From: Clostridium cadaveris
GTDB taxonomy: Bacteria > Bacillota > Clostridia > Clostridiales > Clostridiaceae
Assembly: GCF_020911725.1 (NCBI RefSeq)
Contig: NZ_CP076620.1
Span: forward strand, 996,501 to 1,060,500
Length of the DNA stretch: 64,000 bases
Direction of reading: 5' to 3'
Shown: positions 42,165-52,120 of the stretch, piece after piece
Layout: the number at the start of each line of letters is the position of its first letter
Numbering within the stretch: position 1 is the first letter of the stretch
The notes under the pieces: generated by a model
Told to the model about the DNA's origin: nothing
The model's input: the letters and a program-made list of their open reading frames with translations, nothing else
Database searches by the model: none
Made by a program: the position numbers and the translations under genes

Positions 42165-43277
42165 ATGAAAAGAAAAAGACTTGTGGCAGCCATAGCTGCA
42201 TTTTCTGTTGTAGCAACTTTATTTGCTGGTTGCGGATCAGATAGCAGTAGTGATGCAGGAAAAAAAGATGATAGCAAAGCTAAATTAAAAGTAGGTTTAG
42301 TTACAGACCAAGGAGGAGTTCATGACGGTTCTTTCAACGAGAGCGCTAATAGAGGTATAAGCGAAGCAGTTACTGAATTAGGAATTGAACAAATACCTTC
42401 AATAGAATCTAAGCAACAAGATGCTTACCTTCCAAATCTTCAAACAATGTCAGGAGCAGCAGATTTAACAGTTGGAGCTGGATTCATGATGGCAGATTCA
42501 ATGAAGAACATAGCTACTCAAAAAGCTGACAAGAAATTTTTAATGATAGATGCTGAAGTTAAAGTAGATAATGTACTATCAGTATTATTCAAAGAGCATG
42601 AAGGCTCATTCCTTGCTGGTGTTTTAGCTGGTAAGCTTACAAAGACTAACAAAATAGGATTTGTTGGTGGAGTAGATGGAGATGTTATTCAAAGATTTGA
42701 AGCTGGATTTGTAGCTGGTGTTTCATCAGTTAACCCAGAAGCTGGAAAGCTTTTAATGCCTAAGGATGACAAGACTCCAGGACAAATGGTTAAGTACGTA
42801 GCATCTTTTGATGATGCAGGAAAAGGATATGAAGCAGCTAAGATGTTAATAAACGAAGGCGCTGATATAGTTTATCATGCAGCTGGTGGTGCTGGATTAG
42901 GAGTATTTAAGGCTGTTAAGGAACTTACAACTGCTGATGCTCCAAAGTATGCTATAGGTGTTGACTCAGACCAAGCTAAGACTGAAGGTGGAAAGCCTTT
43001 TGCAGATGTAATCTTATTCTCTATGGAGAAAAAGGTTGACGTAGCTGTTAAGAGAGTTGTTAAAGAACTTCAAGATGATAAATTCACTGGTGGAAAGACA
43101 GAAACTTTAGGACTTAAAGAAGGAGCTGTTGGAATATCTCCAACTCGCCTAGCAGTAGTTACTGATGATTTAATGAAGCTTTCACAAAATGCAGAACAAC
43201 AAATTAAAGATGGAAAGATAACAGTACCTGCAACACGTGCAGAACTAGTAAACTATAAGGCTCCAGAAATAAAGTAA
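42165..43277 (+). CDS. BMP-family nucleoside-binding lipoprotein
   Basis: The ATG at 42165 follows TAGGAGGTAGTCTT. The 370-residue protein has a lipoprotein signal with lipobox LFAGC (Cys near residue 23) and a Ser/Asp/Lys-rich linker. The BMP/PnrA domain follows (VGLVTDQGGVHDGSFNESAN, then FKEHEGSFLAGVLAGKLTKT, then YAIGVDSDQAKTEGG). It should bind nucleosides outside the membrane and pass them to the ABC importer encoded next. A terminator-like hairpin between it and the ATPase gene probably keeps the binding protein in excess. Confidence 0.9.
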   Translation: MKRKRLVAAIAAFSVVATLFAGCGSDSSSDAGKKDDSKAKLKVGLVTDQGGVHDGSFNESANRGISEAVTELGIEQIPSIESKQQDAYLPNLQTMSGAADLTVGAGFMMADSMKNIATQKADKKFLMIDAEVKVDNVLSVLFKEHEGSFLAGVLAGKLTKTNKIGFVGGVDGDVIQRFEAGFVAGVSSVNPEAGKLLMPKDDKTPGQMVKYVASFDDAGKGYEAAKMLINEGADIVYHAAGGAGLGVFKAVKELTTADAPKYAIGVDSDQAKTEGGKPFADVILFSMEKKVDVAVKRVVKELQDDKFTGGKTETLGLKEGAVGISPTRLAVVTDDLMKLSQNAEQQIKDGKITVPATRAELVNYKAPEIK

Positions 43278-43287
43278 AAGCATTTCA

Positions 43288-43320
43288 AATAGGCTAGATG
43301 AGTTTCATCTAGCCTTATTT
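43288..43320 (+). terminator. Partial terminator after the BMP lipoprotein
   Basis: AAATAGGCTAGATGA pairs with TCATCTAGCCTTATTT around GTT, and the end is T-rich. Confidence 0.8.
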
Positions 43321-43342
43321 AACCTATAGGAGGAGAAAATCT

Positions 43343-44884
43343 ATGGAAAAAGTTGTTGAGATGAGAGGTATAACAAAGATTTTCCCAGGAGTTATTGCAA
43401 ATGACAATGTGAATTTTGATTTAGAAAAAGGAGAAATTCATGTGCTCCTTGGTGAGAATGGAGCAGGTAAGACAACGCTTATGAACGTGCTATATGGTCT
43501 TTACCAACAAGAAAGCGGAGAAATTTATATAAATGGAAAGCTTGCAAATATGAAAAGCCCTAAGGAAGCAATAGCTTTAGGGGTAGGGATGGTACATCAG
43601 CACTTCATGCTTGTGCATAATTTTACAGTTGCTCAAAATATGATTTTAGGAAACGAACCTAAAAAAGGTTTAAATATAGATATAAAGAAAGCTATAAAAG
43701 ATACAGAAGAATTGTCTAAAAAGTATGGCTTTAACATAAATCCTAAAGATATAATTGAGAACATGACAGTTGGACAACAACAAAAAGTTGAAATATTAAA
43801 GGCATTATACAGAGGAGCAGAAATACTAATATTAGATGAACCTACTGCAGTTTTAACTCCTCAAGAAATAATAGAATTAGGTGTTATATTAAGAAACCTA
43901 GTAAAAGAAGGTAAGTCAATAATACTTATAACTCATAAACTTAAAGAAGTTATGAGTATGAGTGACAGAGTAACTATAGTAAGACGTGGAAAAGTAATTG
44001 AAACTATAAAAACTAAAGAAACTAACATAGATGCACTTGCTGAAGCTATGGTAGGAAGAAAAGTAAATTTGGTTGTAGATAAAGCTGACACTAAAGTAGG
44101 AGACCCTGTACTTAAAATAAAAGATCTACACATTTTAGACAACCGTAATATTCCAGCAGTAAAAGGCGTTAATCTAGAAGTTAGAAGAGGAGAAATTTTA
44201 GCTATAGCTGGGGTTGATGGTAATGGTCAAACTGAGCTTATAGAAGGAATTTCTTGTCTTAGAAAGCCTGAAAAAGGTTCGATAATTCTTAATGGAAATG
44301 AAATTGTTGGCAAGTCTCCAAGAGAAGCTATAGAAGCTGGACTTGGACACATAGCAGAAGACCGTCATAAGAGAGGACTTATATTAGGATTTTCATTACT
44401 TGAAAATTCTATACTAGGACTTCACTATAAAAAGCCATTTTCAAAAGGTTTAATGCTGGATTATGGTGCTATAAGAGAACATGCTAAAAAACTTATAAAA
44501 GATTATGATGTAAGAACTCCAAATGAAGATGTTAACGCAGTTGCATTATCAGGAGGAAATCAACAGAAGATGGTAATAGCAAGAGAAGTTGAAAAGAATC
44601 CAGAACTTTTAATTGCTGCACAACCAACTAGAGGTCTTGATGTTGGAGCTATAGAATATATCCATAAGAGGCTTGTTGATGAAAGAAATAATGGAAGAGC
44701 TGTACTTCTTATTTCTCTAGAACTTGATGAAGTTTTAGCTTTAGCAGATAGAATTGCCGTAATATATGATGGAGAAATAGTAGATATACTAGATAGAAAA
44801 GAAGCTACTGAACAAAAGCTTGGTATACTTATGGCTGGAGGAAGCTTAAAAAAGGAGAACCAAGGAGGTAATAAAAATGCTTAA
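43343..44884 (+). CDS. nupO: Nucleoside ABC importer ATPase
   Basis: The 513-residue protein has two fused ABC domains. The first has Walker A LGENGAGKTTLMNVLYG, signature MTVGQQQKVEILKAL and Walker B ILILDEPTAVLTPQE. The second has GVDGNGQTELIEG in place of a standard Walker A, signature ALSGGNQQKMVIAREV and AAQPTRGLDVG, so only the first site looks fully active. This is the NupO/RbsA layout. The start follows AGGAGGAGAAAATCT, and it overlaps the next gene by 8 bp. Confidence 0.9.
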   Translation: MEKVVEMRGITKIFPGVIANDNVNFDLEKGEIHVLLGENGAGKTTLMNVLYGLYQQESGEIYINGKLANMKSPKEAIALGVGMVHQHFMLVHNFTVAQNMILGNEPKKGLNIDIKKAIKDTEELSKKYGFNINPKDIIENMTVGQQQKVEILKALYRGAEILILDEPTAVLTPQEIIELGVILRNLVKEGKSIILITHKLKEVMSMSDRVTIVRRGKVIETIKTKETNIDALAEAMVGRKVNLVVDKADTKVGDPVLKIKDLHILDNRNIPAVKGVNLEVRRGEILAIAGVDGNGQTELIEGISCLRKPEKGSIILNGNEIVGKSPREAIEAGLGHIAEDRHKRGLILGFSLLENSILGLHYKKPFSKGLMLDYGAIREHAKKLIKDYDVRTPNEDVNAVALSGGNQQKMVIAREVEKNPELLIAAQPTRGLDVGAIEYIHKRLVDERNNGRAVLLISLELDEVLALADRIAVIYDGEIVDILDRKEATEQKLGILMAGGSLKKENQGGNKNA

Positions 44885-45959
44885 AATGAAAGATAGAAAA
44901 TCCTCAGAAGTATTTGGAAAATTCATGATATCCTTGGTTTCCATATTACTTGGATTATTTATATCCATATTTTTTGTTATGTGGGGAAAAAATTTAGGAT
45001 TCTTTAAAGCAGCAGGAGTTTTATTTAGTTCTATATGGAAAGGAAGTTTAGGAAGTCCTGCTCAATTTGCAGAAGCACTAGTTTTCACAACACCACTTAT
45101 ATTCACAGGTCTTGCTCATTCAGTAGCATTTAAAACTGGATTATTCAATATAGGTGTTGAAGGACAGTTTATAATAGGAATGCTTGTTGCCTCTTTAGTA
45201 GGGCTTATACCTGGAATACCAAAGCCTCTTCACATATTAATTATAGCTTTAGGTGGTATGATTGGTGGAGCTATATGGGCTGGAATACCAGGATATTTAA
45301 AGGCAAAGCTTGGAACAAATGAAGTTGTTAATACAATAATGATGAACTTTATAGCAATGTACTTATCAAACTACTTCACAATGGGAATATTCCATAAAGA
45401 AGGTAGTGCTAGTACAGAAGCAATTCAAAGCAGTGCAGAACTTACAAGATTCTTAGGACCCCAATATAGATTAAATACAGCTATTTTTGTAGCATTAATA
45501 TTTGTTATTTTAGTTTACATTTTACTTTGGAAGACAAATGTAGGTTATGAATTGAGAGCAGTTGGAACTAATCCTAGTGCGGCAGAATATGGTGGAATAA
45601 GCATAAAGAAGAATATAATACTAGCAATGGCGATATCAGGTGCAATTGCAGGGCTTGGTGGAGCACTTCACGTAGCTGGAGTTCAGCATATGTCAATGCA
45701 ATTATTTGGATTTACTAATCTAGGAATGGATGGTATAGCTGTAGCTCTTGTTGCTAACAGTAACCCATTTGGTGTAATATTATCAGCTTTATTATTCGGG
45801 TCATTAAACCTAAGTTCTGGTACAATGATGCTGAATGGAATACCAAAGCAGATATCATACATCATTCAAGGTATGGTTATACTTTTCATAGCAGGACAAT
45901 ATGTGTTTAAGCTAGTAGGAGAGAAGAAAAAGAAGAAGGGGGCAGTTGTAAATGGATAG
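44877..45959 (+). CDS. nupP: Nucleoside ABC importer permease 1
   Basis: The 360-residue membrane protein has about eight to ten helices and the BPD_transp_2 pattern (GLFNIGVEGQFIIGMLVASL, then GTNEVVNTIMMNFIAMYLSN, then ISGAIAGLGGALHVAG). It overlaps the ATPase gene and the second permease gene by 8 bp each, which couples all three. It probably forms the membrane channel together with the next protein. Confidence 0.9.
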   Translation: MLKMKDRKSSEVFGKFMISLVSILLGLFISIFFVMWGKNLGFFKAAGVLFSSIWKGSLGSPAQFAEALVFTTPLIFTGLAHSVAFKTGLFNIGVEGQFIIGMLVASLVGLIPGIPKPLHILIIALGGMIGGAIWAGIPGYLKAKLGTNEVVNTIMMNFIAMYLSNYFTMGIFHKEGSASTEAIQSSAELTRFLGPQYRLNTAIFVALIFVILVYILLWKTNVGYELRAVGTNPSAAEYGGISIKKNIILAMAISGAIAGLGGALHVAGVQHMSMQLFGFTNLGMDGIAVALVANSNPFGVILSALLFGSLNLSSGTMMLNGIPKQISYIIQGMVILFIAGQYVFKLVGEKKKKKGAVVNG

Positions 45960-46887
45960 CTCATTATATGTAACTATAATAGGGATTATTGCAGCCACTC
46001 TTAGATATTCCACTCCTCTTATATTTGGAGCATTAGGCGGAATTTTCTCTGAAAAATCAGGAGTTGTAAATATAGCATTAGAAGGTATCATGGTAGCAGG
46101 AGCTTTCTTTGCTGTTTTAGGTTCTTATATTACAGGAAATCCATGGATGGGATTAGTATTTGCAGCAGTAGGTGGTATGATATTTGCGGCAATACATGCT
46201 TATTTAAGTATACATCTTCAAGCAGAACAGGTTGTATCAGGTACAGGAATCAACGTTTTTGCACCAGCAATCATTGGATATATGTTATTTAAAGTTTTTG
46301 GTAATCCATCTCAATCAAGCGCAGTAGCTACACTTCCATATCCAAGAGAATTTTTCTCAAATATACCTGTTATAGGACCTATAATAGGAGACTTAAACTG
46401 GTTTGTATGGATAGCAATAGCACTTGTAATATTAGCTTCTTATATATTAAATAAGACAGCATTTGGACTTAGAATAAAAGCTGTTGGAGAACATCCAAAG
46501 GCAGCAGATACATTAGGAATTAATGTATACAAAATCCGTTATATAGCAGTATTACTTTCAGGAGTATTAGCCGGTATAGGAGGAGCTTCTTTATCTATCG
46601 GAGTATTAAACTACTTCAGAGAAGGTATGATAAGTGGTAGAGGATTTATAGCACTAGCTGCTATGATCTTTGGTAACTGGAAGCCAAAGAATGCATTATT
46701 TGCATGTTTATTATTTGGATTTGCAGAAAGTCTTCAGCTTGCAGCTCAAAGCTTTGGCTGGAGCATACCGCAAGAATTTTATGCAGCATTCCCTTATCTA
46801 CTAACTATGTTAGTTTTAGCAGGATTTGTTGGTAAGACTCAAGCTCCAGAAGCTGATGGTGTTCCTTACAGAAAAGGTGAAAGATAA
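45952..46887 (+). CDS. nupQ: Nucleoside ABC importer permease 2
   Basis: The 311-residue BPD_transp_2 permease carries FGALGGIFSEKSGVVNIALE, GMIFAAIHAYLSIHLQAEQV and GISGRGFIALAAMIFGNWKP-like elements (MISGRGFIALAAMIFGNWKP). It completes the importer with the lipoprotein, ATPase and first permease. The operon ends here; an IS1182-family insertion begins about 50 bp downstream. Confidence 0.9.
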   Translation: MDSSLYVTIIGIIAATLRYSTPLIFGALGGIFSEKSGVVNIALEGIMVAGAFFAVLGSYITGNPWMGLVFAAVGGMIFAAIHAYLSIHLQAEQVVSGTGINVFAPAIIGYMLFKVFGNPSQSSAVATLPYPREFFSNIPVIGPIIGDLNWFVWIAIALVILASYILNKTAFGLRIKAVGEHPKAADTLGINVYKIRYIAVLLSGVLAGIGGASLSIGVLNYFREGMISGRGFIALAAMIFGNWKPKNALFACLLFGFAESLQLAAQSFGWSIPQEFYAAFPYLLTMLVLAGFVGKTQAPEADGVPYRKGER

Positions 46888-46962
46888 TAAATTTAATTTA
46901 CATTTTGAGCTTTGTTGAATTAAAAGCTTGAATTAAAGGGGCTGTAAAATAAGTCCATAATT

Positions 46963-47004
46963 AAGAATCGCCAGTTCCGGCAAATACCGGTTCTGGCGAT
47001 TCTT
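46963..47004. terminator. Subterminal hairpin, left end of the IS1182 element
   Basis: AAGAATCGCCAG-TT-CCGG pairs with CCGG-TT-CTGGCGATTCTT. It lies between the left repeat and the 3' end of the transposase gene and can terminate transcription from either side. Confidence 0.8.
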
Positions 47005-47092
47005 AGTTTTAAAAGTTATTATTTATGGTAATTATTGATTTTCCAGTAAAAAAATGTGCACTTAATAAGGCTGTGTGTATAACTCTTTGATT

Positions 47093-48679
47093 TTACGCAG
47101 CCAGCCCTTTTCTATGCTTTTTATTATGATATTTGTAAAGGTTAAAACCGCAAGAAATCAACGTAAGTTCAAGAATTACGTTTTTCTCGCCTCTTCGGAA
47201 TAGTCTTTTGTAAGACTTATCCCATTTTAAAACACCAAACGTTCCTTCTGCCTGTATGCTGCGATTCATTCTTAAAAGTGCTCCGTGTATGGATTCAAGG
47301 TTTGAAATCACCTCTTTATGAATAGAGGTTAGTTCCTGATTCATGTGGATTGTCCTGTTATGGGATGCTTTAGGACAACAATCACTTTTATACTGGCATC
47401 CTTCACAGGTTTCACATTCATAGATTTCTTCCGTTCTTCCATATTTGTTTTTGTAAACATGTCGCCTGCTTTTAAAGTAAAATTTCTTCCCGTTTGGACA
47501 TATCAGATTTCCGGATTCATCCTGCTTAAAGTTTACTGCTCGATAGGGGTTTTCATGATACTTTTTATCTGTTGTTTCTTTTTTAAACATGGTGAATTTC
47601 ATATATTTTTCCATCCCATGCTCTTCACAATAAAGATAGTTATTGTAAGAACCATACCCTGCATCTGCAACTGGATATTTGGGGTAATGCCCGTAGGATT
47701 TATTGAACTTCTCCAGTAAAGGAACAAAGCATTCCATGTCTGATGCGTATGGTTTTACATCAACTGCCGCAATGTATTCATCGCAGACAGCGGTCTGAAG
47801 ATTATATGCTGGAAGCAGCTGATCATTTCCCATGTAATCCCGTTTTAACCGCATAAAAGTGGCATCATGATCCGTTTTGGAATAGCTGTTTCTTTCCTCT
47901 CCACAAACTTCTATATGATGCGCATATGTTTTCAAACGTTCCAAATATCCTTGTAATTCCTGATACTGTTTTTGCTGAATGCTTTTTCTATGACCACAAC
48001 CAGATACAAAAGTGGACTCATCTAGGTTTATTACTTTCCTGTACATTTCCAGCAATTCAGAAACATAATCGATGGCATACTCTTCCCGCTTTTCAAGTTT
48101 CACATTTAAATAGCCTAAAACTTCCTGGTTCATGGCATCGATTAGCGTGGATATCTTTTCAAAAACTTTTCCCCGGTTTTTTGTACATGACTTTTTCCAT
48201 ACCCAAGTATAGCGGTTCGCGTTAGCTTCTATTTTAGTACCATCGATATAGGTGTGCTGCAAGTCAACATGGTCTTTTTCAAAAATATAAGTATTCATAT
48301 CCAAAAAAATTTGTTCTATGGAATCAGTAAGTTCCTTTCGGATCATGTTGCCGAAAGTGGCAAATGAAGGTGCCTTCATTCCATCAAGAAGATACATATA
48401 TCGGATATCATTTCTGCAGAGTTTTTCAATGTACCGCAGAGAACAGATTCCGTGTTCCATAAAGGCAAAGAGTATCACCTTGAGGAGCTTCTGTTCATCA
48501 CATCTTGGACGACCTGTTTTGCAACCCTTCTCTACAAAATATCTTGATAGGTCGATGTGATCCATAACCTCACAAAAAGTGTATACCGGATCAGAAATAT
48601 CAATTAATTTTTCCATTTCCAATGGTAATTTCAACTGACGTAGAGTATAATTATTATTGGTTTTATTAGTTAGTGGCAT
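47093..48679 (-). CDS. IS1182-family transposase
   Basis: The 528-residue protein has the N-terminal DUF772 domain (QKLLKVILFAFMEHGICSLR, then RYMYLLDGMKAPSFATFGNM) and a DDE transposase core: HTYIDGTKIEANANRYTWVW with the first Asp, PVADAGYGSYNNYLYCEEHG with the second, and the ending GTFGVLKWDKSYKRLFRRG with the Glu-region. A Cys cluster (CETCEGCQYKSDCC) lies before the last part. It is uninterrupted and probably active. Codon use is less AT-rich than in the neighbours, consistent with recent arrival. Confidence 0.95.
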   Translation of the reverse strand: MPLTNKTNNNYTLRQLKLPLEMEKLIDISDPVYTFCEVMDHIDLSRYFVEKGCKTGRPRCDEQKLLKVILFAFMEHGICSLRYIEKLCRNDIRYMYLLDGMKAPSFATFGNMIRKELTDSIEQIFLDMNTYIFEKDHVDLQHTYIDGTKIEANANRYTWVWKKSCTKNRGKVFEKISTLIDAMNQEVLGYLNVKLEKREEYAIDYVSELLEMYRKVINLDESTFVSGCGHRKSIQQKQYQELQGYLERLKTYAHHIEVCGEERNSYSKTDHDATFMRLKRDYMGNDQLLPAYNLQTAVCDEYIAAVDVKPYASDMECFVPLLEKFNKSYGHYPKYPVADAGYGSYNNYLYCEEHGMEKYMKFTMFKKETTDKKYHENPYRAVNFKQDESGNLICPNGKKFYFKSRRHVYKNKYGRTEEIYECETCEGCQYKSDCCPKASHNRTIHMNQELTSIHKEVISNLESIHGALLRMNRSIQAEGTFGVLKWDKSYKRLFRRGEKNVILELTLISCGFNLYKYHNKKHRKGLAA

Positions 48680-48693
48680 AATTAATTATACCA

Positions 48694-48729
48694 AAAAATC
48701 GCTGGAGTCTCACGACCTCAGCGATTTTT
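48694..48729. terminator. Subterminal hairpin, right end of the IS1182 element
   Basis: AAAAATCGCTG pairs with CAGCGATTTTT around a short partly paired loop. It lies between the right repeat and the transposase start and can shield the transposase from outside transcription. Confidence 0.75.
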
Positions 48730-48947
48730 CTTTTAGGGGAGTTTTTTTACAGCCCCTTTGCAGTTTTATGAATAGAGGTATATTGGAGATAGAAATACGT
48801 AAAAAACTATTTGGAAACTTATGGGTTAGATGATAAAATTTAATTATATATTATACCCAAATCAAAAAATATAAAGTCATTATTATAAAGATGAGTCAAG
48901 TTGAAATTCGTTAATGAGAATCAAGTATATGAAAAGGAAGGGATAGT

Positions 48948-50429
48948 ATGAGAAAAAGTGGAATATTAATGCATATATCTTCGCTTCCATCAAAGTATGG
49001 CGTAGGCACTTTGGGAGAAGAAGCTTATAAATTTGTAGATTTTTTAAAGGATTCAGGACAAAGCTTTTGGCAGATACTACCTATAGGACCAACCAGCTTT
49101 GGAGATTCACCATATCAATCACCATCTACTTATGCAGGTAATCCTTACTTTATAGATTTTGAATTTCTAATGCATGACGGATTATTAGAAAACGGTGACT
49201 ATGAAATATATGATTGGGGAAAAGATGAAGAAAAAGTTGATTTTAATGCACTATTTCAAAATAGATATAAGGTGCTAAGAAGAGCTTACAGAAATGGTTT
49301 TGAAAGAGACAAAAAGGAAGTAGAAAAGTTTAAGAAAGAAAATGAGTACTGGCTTTTAGACTATGGTCTTTTCATGGCAATAAAAAAGTATTTCGGATTA
49401 AAATCTTTTCTTCAATGGGATATGTCGATAAGAAGAGGAGAAAAAGAAGAACGTGAACGATATAGAGAGATTTCAAAAGATGATATAGATTTTTATATTT
49501 ATGTGCAGTACTTGTTCTTTAAACAATGGAGAAATTTAAAGGAATATGCTAATAAAAATGGTGTGGAAATCATAGGAGATATACCAATATATGTAGCAGA
49601 AGACAGTGTAGATGTGTGGTCTAATAAAGAAATATTTTGTGTGGATAATGATTTTAATCCTATAGAGGTGGCAGGATGTCCTCCTGATGCGTTTTCAGAG
49701 GATGGTCAGCTTTGGGGAAATCCATTATATAATTGGGAAGCATTGAAAAATCAAGATTTTAGATGGTGGATCAATAGAATTAAATATGCTTCTTCAATTT
49801 ATGATGTTGTGAGAATTGATCATTTTAGAGCATTTTCGTCTTACTATGGAATACCTAAGGGAGAAAGGACTGCCAAGAATGGAAGTTGGGAAAGAGCCTA
49901 TGGTGAAGAACTATTCAAAAGGGTAAAAGAAGAAATTTCAAATGTGAGGATAATAGCTGAAGATCTGGGGGTTTTATCTCAAGATGTTTATGAATTAATG
50001 GAAAAGGTAGGCTTTCCAGGCATGAAAGTTTTACTCTTTGCTTTTAACAGTAGGGAAGATTCAGATTATATACCGTATAAACTTGAAGCTAATTCAGTAG
50101 CTTATATAGGAACTCATGACAATGATACTTACATGGGATGGGTTAATAAAGCTGATGGAGAAGATTTGGATTTTGCTAAAAAATATATGAATTTAACAAA
50201 GGAAGAAGGATATAATTGGGGTGTTATAAGAACACTTTTGGAAACTAAAGCTGAAATATCTGTTATTCAGATGCAGGATATTTTGGGATTGGGAAATGAA
50301 GCGAGAATGAACCAGCCATCTACATTAGGAACTAATTGGCTTTGGAGAGCAAAAAAAGATGTCTTTACAAAAGAGCTTTCTAATAAATTATATGAAGTTA
50401 CTAAAATTTTTGGTAGAATTCCAAAATAA
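48948..50429 (+). CDS. malQ: 4-alpha-glucanotransferase
   Basis: The 493-residue GH77 enzyme moves glucan chains in maltodextrin or glycogen use. Family blocks are MHISSLPSKYGVGTLGEEAY, ILPIGPTSFGDSPYQSPST and GDIPIYVAEDSVDVW. The catalytic Asp is in VRIDHFRAF, the acid/base Glu in RIIAEDLGVL and the third acid in GTHDNDTYMGW. The length is normal. No other maltose gene is in the window. The start follows AAAAGGAAGGGATAGT. Confidence 0.95.
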   Translation: MRKSGILMHISSLPSKYGVGTLGEEAYKFVDFLKDSGQSFWQILPIGPTSFGDSPYQSPSTYAGNPYFIDFEFLMHDGLLENGDYEIYDWGKDEEKVDFNALFQNRYKVLRRAYRNGFERDKKEVEKFKKENEYWLLDYGLFMAIKKYFGLKSFLQWDMSIRRGEKEERERYREISKDDIDFYIYVQYLFFKQWRNLKEYANKNGVEIIGDIPIYVAEDSVDVWSNKEIFCVDNDFNPIEVAGCPPDAFSEDGQLWGNPLYNWEALKNQDFRWWINRIKYASSIYDVVRIDHFRAFSSYYGIPKGERTAKNGSWERAYGEELFKRVKEEISNVRIIAEDLGVLSQDVYELMEKVGFPGMKVLLFAFNSREDSDYIPYKLEANSVAYIGTHDNDTYMGWVNKADGEDLDFAKKYMNLTKEEGYNWGVIRTLLETKAEISVIQMQDILGLGNEARMNQPSTLGTNWLWRAKKDVFTKELSNKLYEVTKIFGRIPK

Positions 50430-50471
50430 AGAATGAAGTTAAAAATAAATTTTTATAAAATGCCATAAAAA

Positions 50472-50524
50472 AACAGGGTAGCTTAAAGTCGCAATATGTC
50501 ATTTTAAACTATCCTATTTTATTT
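50472..50524 (+). terminator. Terminator after malQ
   Basis: AACAGGGTAG pairs with CTATCCTATT allowing one G-T pair and one mismatch, with an inner TTAAA/TTTAA pair, followed by TTATTTC. Imperfect. Confidence 0.5.
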
Positions 50525-50598
50525 CTATAGATATAATTTTGCATAATTGTTATAATGGAGCTATAAGTGATAGAATTAGTTCAGAGGGTGTGGCTAAA

Positions 50599-51972
50599 AT
50601 GAGGATGGATTTTAATCTTAATATTACTCAAGAGCAAAAGTTAATAATGACTCAACAGATGCAGCTATCAGTTAAAATTCTTCAAATGTCTGGTATAGAG
50701 CTTCAAGAATACATTGATAAAGAAATTCAAGAAAATCCTGTGTTGGATGCGAAATATGAAGAGCTTACAGGAAAAGATAATAAAGACGATATTGACTACA
50801 AAGAACTTGTAAAGTTCTTAGAGTTTGATAATTATGGATCTCAAAGCTATGAGCATTATGATAATAGTGATGAGGTGTCACCTTTTCAATTTATAAGCAA
50901 TCAAAAAAGTTTTGGGGAATTTTTAGAAGAGCAGGTATTAGAGCTTAATAAGGATGAGTATACCAAAACATTATGCAGATACATAATAAACAGTTTAGAT
51001 GAAAAAGGTTATCTAGCAGTTCCTCTTAAAAGTTTGTCAGAGGAGCTTCATATTTCAGAAGATGATATGGAAGATATTCTTTATATAATACAATCTTTAG
51101 AGCCTTACGGAGTAGGAGCTAGAGATTTAAAAGAGTGTTTAAAAATTCAGATTAAATGTAAAGGTATTTTTGATGAGAATTTACTAGAAATAATAGATAA
51201 TCATTTAGAAGATATAGCTGAAAATAGGTATGCTAATATAGCAAAAAGCTTGAAAATTACTGCAAAAGAGGCTCAAAACTATGGAGATGCCATAAAAAAA
51301 TTGGAACCAAAGCCAAGCAGAGGATTTTATAATGGAGAAGAGACCAAATATATAGCTCCTGATGCGTATATAAGGAATATTGATGGAGAATACTTTATAA
51401 TAATGAATGATTCTTTAGCACCTAAGCTTTCTGTGAATAGTATATACAAAGAAATACTGAAAATGGATAAGGACAAGGATGCTGTTAAATATGTAAAAGA
51501 TAAGATGAATAGTGCCATGTTTCTTATGAAAAGTGTAGAAAGCAGAAAGAGTACAATCTATAGAGTCCTTGAAAAGATAGTTGAAAAACAAAAGGATTCT
51601 TTAGATTATGGAGAAGATCATCTTCATCCTATGACATTAAAAGAAGTTGCTGAAGAACTTAATTTACATGAATCAACTATCAGCAGAGCTATAAGAGACA
51701 AATATGTTTATACACCAAAAGGGATAATAAAAATTAAAAAATTTTTTACACAAGGAATAGTTGCAAATGGTTTTTCAGAAGATATATCTACAGTCAACAT
51801 AAAAAATGCAATAAAGAAACTTATAGATGAAGAAAACAAGAAAAAACCTATTTCAGATCAAAATATATGCGATAAGCTTAATGATATGAACATGAATATA
51901 TCGAGAAGAACTGTAGCAAAATATAGAGAAGAACTTGGAATAAAATCCTCGAGTAAGAGAAAAAGACTTTAA
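50599..51972 (+). CDS. rpoN: RNA polymerase sigma-54 factor
   Basis: The ATG at 50599 follows CAGAGGGTGTGGCTAAA, and the product then begins MRMDFNLNITQEQKLIMTQQ, the usual activator-contact region; a longer frame from 50,539 runs through a TATAAT. The 457-residue protein has the Gln/Leu-rich region I, the core-binding part, the helix-turn-helix MTLKEVAEELNLHESTISRA and the RpoN box ISRRTVAKYREELGI that reads the -24 element. It needs an enhancer-binding activator, and none is in the window. Confidence 0.95.
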   Translation: MRMDFNLNITQEQKLIMTQQMQLSVKILQMSGIELQEYIDKEIQENPVLDAKYEELTGKDNKDDIDYKELVKFLEFDNYGSQSYEHYDNSDEVSPFQFISNQKSFGEFLEEQVLELNKDEYTKTLCRYIINSLDEKGYLAVPLKSLSEELHISEDDMEDILYIIQSLEPYGVGARDLKECLKIQIKCKGIFDENLLEIIDNHLEDIAENRYANIAKSLKITAKEAQNYGDAIKKLEPKPSRGFYNGEETKYIAPDAYIRNIDGEYFIIMNDSLAPKLSVNSIYKEILKMDKDKDAVKYVKDKMNSAMFLMKSVESRKSTIYRVLEKIVEKQKDSLDYGEDHLHPMTLKEVAEELNLHESTISRAIRDKYVYTPKGIIKIKKFFTQGIVANGFSEDISTVNIKNAIKKLIDEENKKKPISDQNICDKLNDMNMNISRRTVAKYREELGIKSSSKRKRL

Positions 51973-51977
51973 AAATC

Positions 51978-52003
51978 AAGGGGTGAGGGGTCACTCCTTT
52001 TTT
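51978..52003 (+). terminator. Terminator after rpoN
   Basis: AAGGGGTGA pairs with TCACTCCTT (one mismatch) around GGGG, followed by TTTT. Confidence 0.8.
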
Positions 52004-52108
52004 ATTAAAATAAATTACCACTATTATACGGAAAAGGATTTAAAATAAAATTCACAAAAAAAAATCAAGTTTTTCTAAAAGTCTATTTAAAAATCAAATG
52101 ATATGTAC

Positions 52109-52114
52109 TATAAT
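52109..52114 (+). promoter_or_regulatory. -10 box of the cggR-gap operon promoter
   Basis: TATAAT is 10 bp before the first CggR half-repeat. A TTTAAA 17 bases upstream is a fair -35 (four of six). The same ATGTACTATAAT string recurs before gpmI at 56,514. Confidence 0.65.
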
Positions 52115-52120
52115 AATAAA

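Larger units (their letters stand above)
46938..48756. mobile_element. Complete IS1182-family insertion sequence
   Basis: Terminal inverted repeats are GGGGCTGTAAAA at 46,938 and TTTTACAGCCCC ending at 48,756 (AAA and TTT outside them may extend the pairing). Strong hairpins lie just inside both ends. One transposase gene fills the element on the - strand. Base composition is visibly richer in G and C than the flanks. It interrupts no gene. No clear target duplication was seen. Confidence 0.9.

Noticed and set aside
47345-48560. Forward-strand frames inside the IS1182 element
   Set aside because: They are antisense shadows of the transposase, without ribosome sites or recognisable domains.
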